Source: Collinsella sp. AM18-10
GTDB lineage: Bacteria; Actinomycetota; Coriobacteriia; Coriobacteriales; Coriobacteriaceae
Direction of reading: 5' to 3'
Assembly: GCF_003471585.1 (NCBI RefSeq)
Contig: NZ_QRJO01000011.1
Span: forward strand, 1-64,000
Length of the DNA stretch: 64,000 nt
Both the position numbers and the translations under genes were made by a program. Shown in pieces: positions 28,108 through 36,718 of the stretch (its first letter is position 1; every line of letters begins with the position of its first letter). The notes below the pieces were generated by a model. The model ran no database searches. It had not been told where the DNA came from and saw only the letters and a list, made by a program, of their open reading frames with translations.

Positions 28108-28170
28108 ATGCACCATATGTACACGGCTCGCGATGCGGGCCGTTTTTGCAAGGGTTATCCATCGAGGTGA
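28108..28170 (+). CDS. Putative 20-residue leader peptide of the aro operon
   Basis: A short ORF starts at or near the predicted transcription start and encodes 20 residues beginning MHHMYTARDA. It contains two Tyr and one Phe, amino acids made by this operon, plus two early His. It spans the whole terminator hairpin at 28123-28147, and its stop ends ten bases before the aroF ATG, so ribosomes on it would control hairpin folding. No ribosome-binding site precedes it, so it would be translated from a leaderless end. Whether it is expressed is unproven, and the Tyr/Phe content is suggestive rather than extreme. Confidence 0.4.
   Translation: MHHMYTARDAGRFCKGYPSR
28123..28147 (+). terminator. 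Intrinsic terminator (candidate attenuator) in the aroF leader
   Basis: ACGGCTCGC and GCGGGCCGT form a fully paired nine-base stem (one G-T wobble) around a GAT loop, followed by a run of five T. It sits between the predicted promoter and aroF, and would stop transcription before the first structural gene unless overridden. It lies inside the leader ORF, the layout of translation-coupled attenuation. Confidence 0.6.
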
Positions 28171-28180
28171 GAGGCACACC

Positions 28181-29203
28181 ATGATTGCAATTTTAAAAGA
28201 GAGCGCCAGCGACGAGGCCGTCAGCCATATCGTCAGCTGGATTGAGAAAAAGGGCCTGAAGACCGACGTCTCGCGCGGCGAGAACGAGACGATCATCGGC
28301 CTGGTGGGCGATACGACCAAGATCGACCCATTCCTGCTCGAGTCCATGGACGTCGTCGAGCGCGTGCAGCGCGTCTCCGAGCCGTTCAAGCGCGCCAACC
28401 GCAAGTTCCACCCCGAGGACTCCGTCATCGACTGCGGCCACGGCGTACATGTAGGCGGCGATCAGTTCCAGGTCATCGCCGGCCCGTGCTCCGTCGAGGG
28501 CGAGAACCTCATCCGCATCGCCCGCCGCGTGAAGGCCGCCGGTGCCACGATGCTGCGCGGCGGTGCCTACAAGCCCCGCACTTCCCCGTACGCCTACCAG
28601 GGCATGGGCCCCGCCGGTCTGGACCTGCTGTGCGAGGCGTCTGCCGAGCTCGACATGCCGATCGTCACCGAGATCATGGACCCGCGCGACGTGCAGGTCT
28701 TCCTGGACAAGAAGATCGACGTCATGCAGATCGGCGCCCGCAACGCCCAGAACTTCCCTCTGCTCAAAGAGGTCGGCAAGACCAAGACTCCGATCTTGCT
28801 TAAGCGCGGCATGTCCGGCACGATCGATGAGCTGCTCATGGCCGCCGAGTACATCATGAGCGAGGGCAACGACAACGTCATCCTGTGCGAGCGCGGCATC
28901 CGCACCTTCGAGACCCGCACCCGCAACACCTTCGACCTCAATGCCGTGCCGGTGCTGCACCACCTGTCGCACCTGCCCGTCGTCGCCGACCCCAGCCACG
29001 CCACCGGCTACACCCGCTACGTTGAGCCCATGGCGCTCGCCGCGACCGCCTGCGGTGCCAACGGCCTAGAGATCGAGGTCCACGACGAGCCCAGCCGCGC
29101 ATGGTCCGACGGCGCTCAGGCCCTCACCCCCGATCAGTTCGACGACACCATGCGCCGCATCCGAGCCATTCGCGAGGTTGTCTGCCATGAGACCATGGAG
29201 TAG
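28181..29203 (+). CDS. aroF: 3-deoxy-7-phosphoheptulonate synthase (type I-beta DAHP synthase)
   Basis: This enzyme joins PEP and erythrose 4-phosphate in the first step of the shikimate pathway. Residues 1-70 form a ferredoxin-like regulatory domain typical of the I-beta class. The barrel follows with AGPCSVEGENLIRIARRVKAAGATMLRGGAYKPRTSPY, ILLKRGMSGTIDELLMAAEYI and PVVADPSHATGYTRYV. The ATG at 28181 is used (340 residues) because GAGAGG lies just upstream; the longer frame starts inside the leader hairpin. It is first of eight co-oriented aromatic genes. The N-terminal domain of relatives mediates feedback by aromatic amino acids. Confidence 0.94.
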   Translation: MIAILKESASDEAVSHIVSWIEKKGLKTDVSRGENETIIGLVGDTTKIDPFLLESMDVVERVQRVSEPFKRANRKFHPEDSVIDCGHGVHVGGDQFQVIAGPCSVEGENLIRIARRVKAAGATMLRGGAYKPRTSPYAYQGMGPAGLDLLCEASAELDMPIVTEIMDPRDVQVFLDKKIDVMQIGARNAQNFPLLKEVGKTKTPILLKRGMSGTIDELLMAAEYIMSEGNDNVILCERGIRTFETRTRNTFDLNAVPVLHHLSHLPVVADPSHATGYTRYVEPMALAATACGANGLEIEVHDEPSRAWSDGAQALTPDQFDDTMRRIRAIREVVCHETME

Positions 29204-29206
29204 CCC

Positions 29207-30121
29207 ATGGGTACAGTGAGAAACGCGCGCGTTAACCAGGGCGGCCCCAAGTGCGCCGGCATCGTCGGCCTGGGCCTCATCGGCGGCAGCTTTGCCCGCG
29301 GCTATGCGCAGGCGGGCGTCCGCGTGCTGGCCTGGGACCCCGATGACGATGTCATGACGGCCGCCAGCATGGGCACTGTCGCCGGAGAGCTTAACGACAA
29401 GACGCTCGGCGAATGCGACATCATCGTCCTTGCCTGCTATCCCGAGGCATGCATCGAGTGGCTCGAGGCGCACGCCCAGGCGCTCGCCGACGCCACCGAC
29501 ACCGAGGCCATCATGGGCCCCGTGGTGATCGACACGGTGGGCGTCAAGGGCATCGTGTGCGAGCGCGCCTTTGAGCTAGCCCGCGAGCACGGCTTTTACT
29601 TTGTGGGCGCGCACCCCATGGCGGGCACGCAGTACTCGGGCTATGCGCACTCCCGCGCCGACCTGTTCCAGGGCGCCCCGCTCGTGCTCGTACCGCCCGC
29701 GGTGGACGATGCGCTCAAACTGGAGCTTTTGGGCCAGGTGCGCGAGATGGTACGCCCCTTGGGCTTTGGCAAGTTCAGCGTGACCAGCGCCGCCGAGCAC
29801 GACCGCGTCATCGCCTTTACGAGCCAGCTCGCGCACGTCGTTTCCAACGCCTATGTTAAGAGCCCGACCGCTCAGGTCCACCACGGCTTTTCGGCCGGCA
29901 GCTACCGCGATCTCACCCGCGTGGCGCACCTCAACCCGCAAATGTGGTCCGAGCTCATGATCGACGACGCCGACGCGCTCGCCTTTGAGATCGACCATCT
30001 GATCGAATCGCTTGGCGCCTACAGCCGTGCGCTCAAGGACCGCGACCAGCGCTATCTGGAGAATCTCCTTGCCGAGGGCGACCGCATTAAGCGCGCACTC
30101 GACGACGAGGCCTCCCACTAG
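29207..30121 (+). CDS. tyrA: Prephenate dehydrogenase
   Basis: TyrA oxidatively decarboxylates prephenate to 4-hydroxyphenylpyruvate for tyrosine. The Rossmann motif GLGLIGGSFARG starts near residue 21, and HPMAGTQYSGY marks the active site with its catalytic histidine. The 304-residue protein lacks both a chorismate mutase domain and an ACT domain, so chorismate mutase activity must come from PheA. It starts three bases after aroF, with GGAG embedded in the last aroF codons. Confidence 0.92.
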   Translation: MGTVRNARVNQGGPKCAGIVGLGLIGGSFARGYAQAGVRVLAWDPDDDVMTAASMGTVAGELNDKTLGECDIIVLACYPEACIEWLEAHAQALADATDTEAIMGPVVIDTVGVKGIVCERAFELAREHGFYFVGAHPMAGTQYSGYAHSRADLFQGAPLVLVPPAVDDALKLELLGQVREMVRPLGFGKFSVTSAAEHDRVIAFTSQLAHVVSNAYVKSPTAQVHHGFSAGSYRDLTRVAHLNPQMWSELMIDDADALAFEIDHLIESLGAYSRALKDRDQRYLENLLAEGDRIKRALDDEASH

Positions 30122-30157
30122 ACAACCCATCACGCCAGGTCGAAAGGACCGAAGCTT

Positions 30158-31264
30158 ATGGCGATTACCATCGATATCGACACTGCACGCCCCTACCAGG
30201 TGCATGTTGGCACGTTTTTGCTGGAGCAGGCGGGACCGCTCGTGCGTGCCACCGCCGGCGGCACCAAGGCCGTCATCGTGACGGACACCAACGTGGGCCC
30301 GCTCTACCAGATGCCCGTTAAGCAGAGCCTGGAGGCGTCAGGCTACGAGGTGAGCATCTGCACCTTCGAGGCCGGCGAGGCCCATAAGCGCGCCGAAACC
30401 TATGTTGCCATTTTGGAGTTTGTGGCCGAGCACGAGCTTTCGCGCTCCGACGTGATCGTGGCACTCGGCGGCGGCGTCGTGGGCGACGTGGCGGGCTTTG
30501 TGGCCGCCACCTACATGCGCGGCTGCAAGTTTGTGCAGATCCCAACGAGCCTGCTCGCCATGGTGGATTCGTCGGTGGGAGGCAAGACCGCCATCGATCT
30601 GGCTGCCGGCAAGAACTTGGCCGGCGCCTTTTGGCAGCCGAGCGTGGTTATCGCCGACGTGGGGTGTCTGGCCACACTCACGCCCGAGCAGTTCGCCGAC
30701 GGCTGCGGCGAGGTCGTCAAGCACGCCGTGATCGCCGACCCGGAGCTTTTCGCCGAGCTGGAGAAGACCCCGCTCACGCTGGAGCTGCTCAACCGCGATG
30801 TGGCCCGCGTAGCACTCATCATCGCCCGCAACATCGACATCAAGCGCGCCGTGGTCGTCGCCGACGAGCGCGAAACCAACCAGCGCAAGCTCCTCAATTT
30901 TGGACACAGCGCCGGGCACGCCGTCGAGGCCTGCGAGCACTTTGAGCTCGGACACGGCAACTGCGTTTCAATCGGCATGGGCATCATCACGCGCGCCGCG
31001 GCCCTGCACGGCACTTGCGATGCTGCACTGCCCGATCGTATTGAGGAACTCTGCGCCCGCCATGGCCTCAAGACCCGCTGCGACCTAGATGCCGATACCG
31101 TCTTTGCCGAGGCGCTCCACGACAAGAAGCGCGCGGGTGACACCATCGATCTAGTGATTCCGCACGGCATTGGCCGCTGCAGCATCGACCGCACACCGCT
31201 TTCCACTTTCCACGAACTCATTGCCGAGGGCCTCGGCCAGAAGGGAGACGCATCCGCATGCTAG
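30158..31264 (+). CDS. aroB: 3-dehydroquinate synthase
   Basis: AroB cyclises DAHP to 3-dehydroquinate using NAD and a divalent metal. The 368-residue protein has the NAD-binding stretch VIVALGGGVVGDVAGFVAATYMRG, the substrate region DSSVGGKTAIDL, a metal-site glutamate in CGEVVKHAVI and GHSAGHAVE. The ATG has AAAGGA upstream. It overlaps aroA by seven bases. Confidence 0.95.
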   Translation: MAITIDIDTARPYQVHVGTFLLEQAGPLVRATAGGTKAVIVTDTNVGPLYQMPVKQSLEASGYEVSICTFEAGEAHKRAETYVAILEFVAEHELSRSDVIVALGGGVVGDVAGFVAATYMRGCKFVQIPTSLLAMVDSSVGGKTAIDLAAGKNLAGAFWQPSVVIADVGCLATLTPEQFADGCGEVVKHAVIADPELFAELEKTPLTLELLNRDVARVALIIARNIDIKRAVVVADERETNQRKLLNFGHSAGHAVEACEHFELGHGNCVSIGMGIITRAAALHGTCDAALPDRIEELCARHGLKTRCDLDADTVFAEALHDKKRAGDTIDLVIPHGIGRCSIDRTPLSTFHELIAEGLGQKGDASAC

Positions 31265-32577
31265 CCCGCATCACCCCGTCCCCGCTCAAGGGCACCGTTC
31301 CCGCCATCGCGTCCAAGTCGATGGCGCATCGCCTGATCATCTGCGCTGCGCTTGCCAACGGCGAGACACACGTCACCTGCAACACCACCTGCGCCGACAT
31401 CGAGGCTACGGTGCGCTGCCTTACGGCCCTGGGTGCTCGCATCGAGACCGTCGAGGACGGCTTCCAGGTCCACCCCACCATGAAGAGTGTTGAGTTTGGC
31501 CTGCTCAAGGCCCTTGCCGGCAGCACGCTTGACTGCGATGAAAGTGGATCCACGCTCCGCTTTATGTTGCCCGTCGCCTGCGCGCTGGGCGCAGAAGCAA
31601 CTTTTGTGGGTCAGGGGCGCTTGGGCGCCCGCCCGCTCTCCCCGCTCTCGAACGAGATCATCGCCGCCGGCTGCGACCTACAGGGTCTGGGCGGTTTTCC
31701 GCTCAAGACGAGCGGCCGCATGCGCCCGGGCACCTTTGTGCTTCCGGGCAACGTGAGCTCGCAGTACATCTCGGGCCTGCTGCTGGCAGCCCCGCTGCTG
31801 GCCCAGCCCTCCTGCGTGCAGGTAACCGGCCTCATCGAGAGCCGCCCCTACATCAACCTGACGATACAGGCCATGAAGGCCTTTGGCGTCGAGGTCAACG
31901 TCGAGCGCATTCCGGCCAAGGACGGCCAGCCCGAGGTCACGAACTTCCGCGTGAGCAGTGGCTCGTACCGCACGCCCGGCAGCGTGGCCGTCGAGGGCGA
32001 CTGGTCCAACGCCGCCTTTTGGCTGTGCGCCGGCGCCATCGGTACCGACCCAATCACCGTCGAGGGCGTGTCGCTAAGCTCCGCACAGGGCGACCGTAAC
32101 GTGCTTGCCGCGCTTTCGCGCTTTGGCGCCCGCATCGTGCGCTCCACCAACGCCGCCACCGTGCAGTCCGACAAGCTCGCCGGCTTTGAGATGAGCGCCC
32201 ACGACATTCCGGACCTGGTGCCCGTCATCTCGGCCGTGGCCTCGCTGGCACAGGGCCGCACCTTTATCCGCGATTGTGCCCGTCTGCGCATCAAGGAATC
32301 CGACCGCTTGGTCACCACCACCCGCGAGCTCACCGCGCTGGGCGCGCAGGTGCGCATTGCCGGCGACGACCTCATCATCAAGGGCGTCGACGCCTTTACC
32401 GGCGGCGAGGTCGATTCGCACAACGACCATCGCATCGCCATGATGGCCGCTATCGCCGCGAGCCGCGCCACCGGCGAGGTCGTGATCCACGGTGCCGAGG
32501 CCGTCAACAAGTCCTATCCCGATTTCTTCGACCACTACCGCCTGCTGGGCGGCAAGGTCACACTCGAGGAGGAATAG
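31258..32577 (+). CDS. aroA: 3-phosphoshikimate 1-carboxyvinyltransferase (EPSP synthase)
   Basis: AroA transfers the enolpyruvyl group of PEP to shikimate 3-phosphate. The 439-residue two-lobed protein has AIASKSMAHRLIICAALANG (shikimate-phosphate site), DCDESGSTLRFMLPVACALG, and RIKESDRLVTTTRELTALGA. The hinge Arg/Lys residues expected at the PEP site are present. The PEP-loop sequence is DESGSTLRF, against NAGTAMRP in E. coli, placing it in a divergent subclass. Glyphosate response was not assessed further. The start overlaps the aroB end. Confidence 0.94.
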   Translation: MLARITPSPLKGTVPAIASKSMAHRLIICAALANGETHVTCNTTCADIEATVRCLTALGARIETVEDGFQVHPTMKSVEFGLLKALAGSTLDCDESGSTLRFMLPVACALGAEATFVGQGRLGARPLSPLSNEIIAAGCDLQGLGGFPLKTSGRMRPGTFVLPGNVSSQYISGLLLAAPLLAQPSCVQVTGLIESRPYINLTIQAMKAFGVEVNVERIPAKDGQPEVTNFRVSSGSYRTPGSVAVEGDWSNAAFWLCAGAIGTDPITVEGVSLSSAQGDRNVLAALSRFGARIVRSTNAATVQSDKLAGFEMSAHDIPDLVPVISAVASLAQGRTFIRDCARLRIKESDRLVTTTRELTALGAQVRIAGDDLIIKGVDAFTGGEVDSHNDHRIAMMAAIAASRATGEVVIHGAEAVNKSYPDFFDHYRLLGGKVTLEEE

Positions 32578-32578
32578 C

Positions 32579-33676
32579 ATGTCCTCGACCTTTGGCAACG
32601 TCTTGCACTTAAGCATCTTCGGCCAGTCGCACTCCCCCGCCATCGGCTGCTCCCTCGATGGCATCCCGGCGGGCATCGCTGTTGACCAGGAGCGGCTGCA
32701 GGCCTTCCTTGACCGTCGTGCCCCCGGTCGCGACGAGACCGCGACCAAACGCCGCGAGGCCGACGCCGCCCACATCATCGCCGGTGTGGTCGATGGACAT
32801 ACCACGGGAGCACCCATCGCCGCGATTATCGAGAACACCAACACGCGTTCAAAGGACTATTCCGAGCTGCGCCGCAAGCCCCGCCCCGGACACGCGGATT
32901 TTCCGGCGCGCGTGAAGTATCACAACATGCACGATGTCGCTGGTGGCGGGCATTTCTCCGGCCGCCTGACGGCACCCCTGTGTATCGCCGGCGGCATTGC
33001 GCTGCAGGCACTCGAGGCCCGCGGCATTAACGTGATGGCGCACGTCGCGCAGATCGGCGGCATCTCCGACCTGCCGATGGACGATATGGTCTATCGCGAG
33101 GCCGACCGCAAGGCGATCCTAACGAACGATCTTCCTTGCATTGACGCCGCCGCAGCCGGCCGCATGCGTGAGGAGATCCTAGCCGCGCGCGACGAACTCG
33201 ACAGCATCGGCGGCATCGTGGAGTGCGGCATTTACGGGCTTCCCGCAGGCATCGGCGACCCCATGTTCGACGGCATCGAGAACCGCATCGCGCAGATCGC
33301 GTTTGGCATTCCCGCCGTAAAGGGCGTGGAGTTTGGCATGGGCTTTGCCGTGGCCGCCATGCGCGGCAGCGAGAACAATGATCCGTATCGCATCGATGCC
33401 GAGACCGGCGAGATCGAGGTCGAGTCCAACAACGCCGGCGGCATCCTGGGCGGTATTTCGACCGGCGCGCCCGTCATGTGGCGCATGGCCGTAAAGCCGA
33501 CGCCCTCCATTGGCCGCGAGCAGCAGACGGTGGACATGGACGCTATGGAAAATGCCGAGCTCTCGGTCCACGGCCGCCACGATCCCTGCATCGTCCCCCG
33601 AGCTGTCCCCGTAGCCGAGGCGGCCGCCGCCCTTGCCATCTGGGACGCCCTCCTCGAAGACGCCGCCCAGCGCTAA
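32579..33676 (+). CDS. aroC: Chorismate synthase
   Basis: AroC eliminates phosphate from EPSP to give chorismate, using reduced FMN. The ATG at 32579 (MSSTFGNVLHLSIFGQSHS) has GAGGAGG upstream inside the last aroA codons, so the longer frame is rejected. Family signatures are GQSHSPAIGCSLDGIPAG, RRAPGRDETATKRREAD, GGGHFSGRLTAP and the C-terminal AVKPTPSI. The 365-residue length is standard. It starts one base after the aroA stop. Confidence 0.95.
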   Translation: MSSTFGNVLHLSIFGQSHSPAIGCSLDGIPAGIAVDQERLQAFLDRRAPGRDETATKRREADAAHIIAGVVDGHTTGAPIAAIIENTNTRSKDYSELRRKPRPGHADFPARVKYHNMHDVAGGGHFSGRLTAPLCIAGGIALQALEARGINVMAHVAQIGGISDLPMDDMVYREADRKAILTNDLPCIDAAAAGRMREEILAARDELDSIGGIVECGIYGLPAGIGDPMFDGIENRIAQIAFGIPAVKGVEFGMGFAVAAMRGSENNDPYRIDAETGEIEVESNNAGGILGGISTGAPVMWRMAVKPTPSIGREQQTVDMDAMENAELSVHGRHDPCIVPRAVPVAEAAAALAIWDALLEDAAQR

Positions 33677-33719
33677 CTACCCACCCCTCAACATCCCCCG
33701 ACACGTGAAAGGGGTCTCC

Positions 33720-34865
33720 ATGGACCTTGCTGACATCCGCCAGGCCATCGATGGCATCGACACCACGCTCCTCAACAGCTTTGTCGAGCGCATGGACATT
33801 GCCACCGAGGTCGCCAAGTCTAAAATCGAGATGGGCAAGGCCGTCTTCGACCCCGCCCGTGAGCGCTCCAAGCTCAACAATCTCGCCAGCCGCGTGCCCG
33901 AGCGCTACGAGGCCCAAGCCATCACCCTGTTCCGCCTCCTCATGAGCATGAGCAAGGCCGAGCAGCAGCGCTACATCAACGAGCTCAAGGGCATCACCGT
34001 CTCACAAAAGGCCCACGCCACGGCTGCAGCCTTTGACACGCCTTTCCCCCAGACGGCTAGCGTCGCCTGCCAGGGCGTCGAGGGCGCCTATAGCCAAATT
34101 GCCGCGTGCAGGCTCTTCGACGTGCCCGACATTGCGTTCTTCGAGACCTTCGAGGGCGTTATGCGCGCCGTGCGCGACGGCTTCTGCGAGTTTGGCGTGC
34201 TGCCCATCGAGAACTCCACCGCCGGCTCAGTCAACGCCGTCTACGACCTGCTCGCCCAGTTCGACTTCCACATCGTGCGCTCGCTTCGCCTCAAAATCGA
34301 CCACAACTTGCTCGTCAAGCCCGGCGCCAAGCTTGCGGACGTGCACGAGGTCTACAGCCACGGCCAGGCCATTGCCCAATGCGCCGGCTTTATCGAGGCG
34401 CACGACCTGCACGCCACCAAGTACCCCAACACGGCCATGTCGGCCGAGATGGTCGCCAGCTCCGAACGCACCGATGTTGCCGCGATCGCATCGCGCAGCT
34501 GCGCCGCACTCTACGGCTTGGAGGTGCTGGAGCCCAACATTCAGGACTCGGACAACAACTACACGCGCTTTGTCGTCATCAGCCGCGAACCGCGCGTCTA
34601 TCCCGGTGCCAACCGCACCTCGCTTATGATCACCACGGCTAACGAGCCGGGCGCGCTCTATCGCGTACTCGAGCGCTTCTACGCACTCAACATCAACCTC
34701 ATTAAACTCGAGAGCCGCCCCATCCCCGGTCGCGACTTTGAGTTTATGTTCTACTTTGACCTGGACTGCCCCTTTGGCAGCAAGGCCCTCGACGACCTGC
34801 TCGACTCGATCGACGACGTATGCGAGAGCTTCACCTACTTTGGCAGCTACACGGAGGTGCTCTAG
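33720..34865 (+). CDS. pheA: Bifunctional chorismate mutase / prephenate dehydratase (P-protein)
   Basis: An N-terminal AroQ-type chorismate mutase helix bundle (about 1-85: DIRQAIDGIDTTLLNSFVERMDIATEVAKSK) is followed by prephenate dehydratase (about 105-285: ACQGVEGAYSQIAACRLF, FGVLPIENSTAGSVNAVYDLL, and the catalytic Thr motif NNYTRFVVI). A C-terminal ACT domain (about 300-381) carries NEPGALYRVLERFYALNINLIKLESRP, the ESRP element of phenylalanine feedback. The ATG at 33720 has AAAGGGG five bases upstream. It supplies the chorismate mutase for both the Phe and Tyr branches. Confidence 0.94.
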   Translation: MDLADIRQAIDGIDTTLLNSFVERMDIATEVAKSKIEMGKAVFDPARERSKLNNLASRVPERYEAQAITLFRLLMSMSKAEQQRYINELKGITVSQKAHATAAAFDTPFPQTASVACQGVEGAYSQIAACRLFDVPDIAFFETFEGVMRAVRDGFCEFGVLPIENSTAGSVNAVYDLLAQFDFHIVRSLRLKIDHNLLVKPGAKLADVHEVYSHGQAIAQCAGFIEAHDLHATKYPNTAMSAEMVASSERTDVAAIASRSCAALYGLEVLEPNIQDSDNNYTRFVVISREPRVYPGANRTSLMITTANEPGALYRVLERFYALNINLIKLESRPIPGRDFEFMFYFDLDCPFGSKALDDLLDSIDDVCESFTYFGSYTEVL

Positions 34866-36116
34866 ATGACCGATACCGCCGCAACCCGCCCCTACGGCGT
34901 GCTGGGCCGTGTGCTGGGCCACAGCTACACGCCGACCATCTACAAAGAGCTCGCTGGGCTCGAGTACGTGCGTTTTGAGCGCGAACCCGAGGACCTCGCG
35001 GCCTTTATGACGGGCAATGAATGGGAGGGTACCAACGTGACCATCCCCTACAAGCGCGCCGTTATGGAGTATCTGGACGAGCTGAGCCCGCTCGCCGAGC
35101 GCATGGGAAACGTCAATACCATCACGCGCCTGCCCGACGGCCGTCTGCGCGGCGACAACACCGACTACTTCGGTTTCCAGTGTCTGGTCGAGGAGCTGGG
35201 CGTTGAAGTTGCCGGCAAGAAGGTCCTCGTGCTTGGTGCCACCGGTGGTGCCGGCACCACGGCAAGCATGGTGCTCGGCGATCTGGGCGCCGCAGTCGTG
35301 CCCGTGGGCCGCACGAGCGAGGTCAACTACGGCAACATCGCGCAGCAGTCCGACGCCGCCTTGCTCGTCAACTGCACGCCTGCCGGTATGTTCCCCCACT
35401 GCCCTGACGCGCCTTGCACACTCGAGGGGCTCGATGCGCTCGAAGGCGCTATCGACATTGTCTACAACCCCGCCCGCACGGGCCTGATGCTCGAGGCTGA
35501 GCGCCGCGGCATCCCCTGCATCGGTGGCCTACTGATGCTCGTGGCCCAAGCGGCACAGGCCGTCGAGCGCTATACCGGCCAAGTCACCCAACGCAAGCGC
35601 ATCCTGGACGTAACGGAGCACTTGTCACGCCGCGAACAGAACATCGCGCTGATCGGCATGCCGGGTTCGGGCAAAACCCGCGTGGGCGAGCAGATCGCCC
35701 TGCTCACGGGTCGCGAGCACATCGATCTGGACCGCGCCCTCGAGGAGCGCCTGGGGATGCCCTGCGCCGACTATATCGTCGAGCGCGGCGAGGCGGCCTT
35801 CCGCGAGCAGGAAACGGCGGCGCTGGCCGACATCTCCAAGCGTAGTGGCCTGGTGCTTTCCACGGGCGGCGGCGTGGTCACGCGCGACGAAAACTATCCG
35901 CTGCTGCACCAGAACAGCCAGATCGTGATGCTCAACCGCAAGCTCGAGGAGCTCGCCCACAAGGGCCGCCCCATCACCGCCCGCGACGGAATCGATAAGC
36001 TGGCTGAACAGCGCATGCCGCGCTACCGCGCCTGGGCCGACTACATCATCGACTCACGCGACTGCGCCGCCAACACCGCGGCTACCGTCCTCGACACCCT
36101 TCCACCAGCCCTCTAG
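34866..36116 (+). CDS. aroE/aroK: Shikimate dehydrogenase - shikimate kinase fusion
   Basis: A single 416-residue protein joins AroE (about 8-245) and AroK (about 258-416). The dehydrogenase part has EGTNVTIPYKRAVME with catalytic Lys, GDNTDYFGF with catalytic Asp, and a Rossmann GATGGAGTTA. The usual shikimate-binding HSKSP is HSYTP here, a conservative Ser-to-Thr change plus a Tyr for Lys. The kinase part has the Walker A GMPGSGKTRVG, IDLDRALEERLG and STGGGVVTRDEN. It starts on the base after the pheA stop. It catalyses two consecutive-but-one steps of the pathway and supplies the kinase of this operon. Confidence 0.92.
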   Translation: MTDTAATRPYGVLGRVLGHSYTPTIYKELAGLEYVRFEREPEDLAAFMTGNEWEGTNVTIPYKRAVMEYLDELSPLAERMGNVNTITRLPDGRLRGDNTDYFGFQCLVEELGVEVAGKKVLVLGATGGAGTTASMVLGDLGAAVVPVGRTSEVNYGNIAQQSDAALLVNCTPAGMFPHCPDAPCTLEGLDALEGAIDIVYNPARTGLMLEAERRGIPCIGGLLMLVAQAAQAVERYTGQVTQRKRILDVTEHLSRREQNIALIGMPGSGKTRVGEQIALLTGREHIDLDRALEERLGMPCADYIVERGEAAFREQETAALADISKRSGLVLSTGGGVVTRDENYPLLHQNSQIVMLNRKLEELAHKGRPITARDGIDKLAEQRMPRYRAWADYIIDSRDCAANTAATVLDTLPPAL

Positions 36117-36118
36117 CA

Positions 36119-36160
36119 AAAACCACCACAAAGGGGACAGTGCACCTTTGAGGTGGTTTT
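36119..36160 (+). terminator. Terminator-like hairpin between aroE/K and aroQ
   Basis: AAAACCACC (36119-36127) pairs perfectly with GGTGGTTTT (36152-36160), and an inner CAAAGG/CCTTTG extends the structure. The 3' arm ends in four T followed by CC. It lies just after the aroE/K stop and could stop part of the transcription before aroQ and glf. The internal GGGGACAGTGCACC resembles a dispersed intergenic element, which cannot be tested here. Confidence 0.5.
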
Positions 36161-36202
36161 CCGTTCCGCCTCACCGCCCGCCCAACCACAAAGGAAACAA
36201 CC

Positions 36203-36640
36203 ATGAAAGCATTCGTCATCAACGGACCCAACCTCAACATGCTCGGCATTCGCGAGCCGGGCATCTATGGCAGCGACAACTACGACCGCTTAGTGCAGAT
36301 TTGCCAGGAAGCGGGCGCTGCACAGGGCTTCGACGAGGTCGATGTCTTCCAGTCTAACCACGAGGGCAGCATCGTCGACAAGATCCAGGAGGCATACGGC
36401 AAGGTCGACGGCATCGTCATCAACCCGGCTGCCTACACGCATACGAGCGTCGCGATCCTCGACGCCCTCAAGGCTGTCGCCATCCCCGCTGTGGAGGTCC
36501 ACATCAGCGCCGTCGAGACCCGCGAGGACTTCCGCCAGGTGAGCTACGCACGCCTGGCCTGCTTCGCCACCATTACGGGCGAAGGCCTGATGGGCTACGC
36601 CCACGCGCTGGAACTGCTGAAAGAGTATCTGCTACACTAA
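36203..36640 (+). CDS. aroQ: 3-dehydroquinate dehydratase, type II
   Basis: This dodecameric type II enzyme dehydrates 3-dehydroquinate to 3-dehydroshikimate. The 145-residue protein has INGPNLNMLGIREPGIYG with the catalytic Tyr, QSNHEGSIVDKIQ, NPAAYTHTSVAILDAL with the catalytic histidine, and VEVHISAVETREDFR. The ATG has AAAGGAAA upstream. It closes the set of aromatic genes and gives the operon every shikimate step. Confidence 0.95.
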   Translation: MKAFVINGPNLNMLGIREPGIYGSDNYDRLVQICQEAGAAQGFDEVDVFQSNHEGSIVDKIQEAYGKVDGIVINPAAYTHTSVAILDALKAVAIPAVEVHISAVETREDFRQVSYARLACFATITGEGLMGYAHALELLKEYLLH

Positions 36641-36718
36641 TCCATGGGACTAAATAATCAGGTTTGTTTGTCCCAAAGCTTAAGTAGCTGTCCAATTGAC
36701 ATACAAAGGAGCATATCC

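Noticed and set aside
28133-28180. Upstream ATG giving a longer aroF product
   Set aside because: The start codon lies in the loop of the leader terminator and has no ribosome-binding site; the ATG at 28181 has one and matches the family start.
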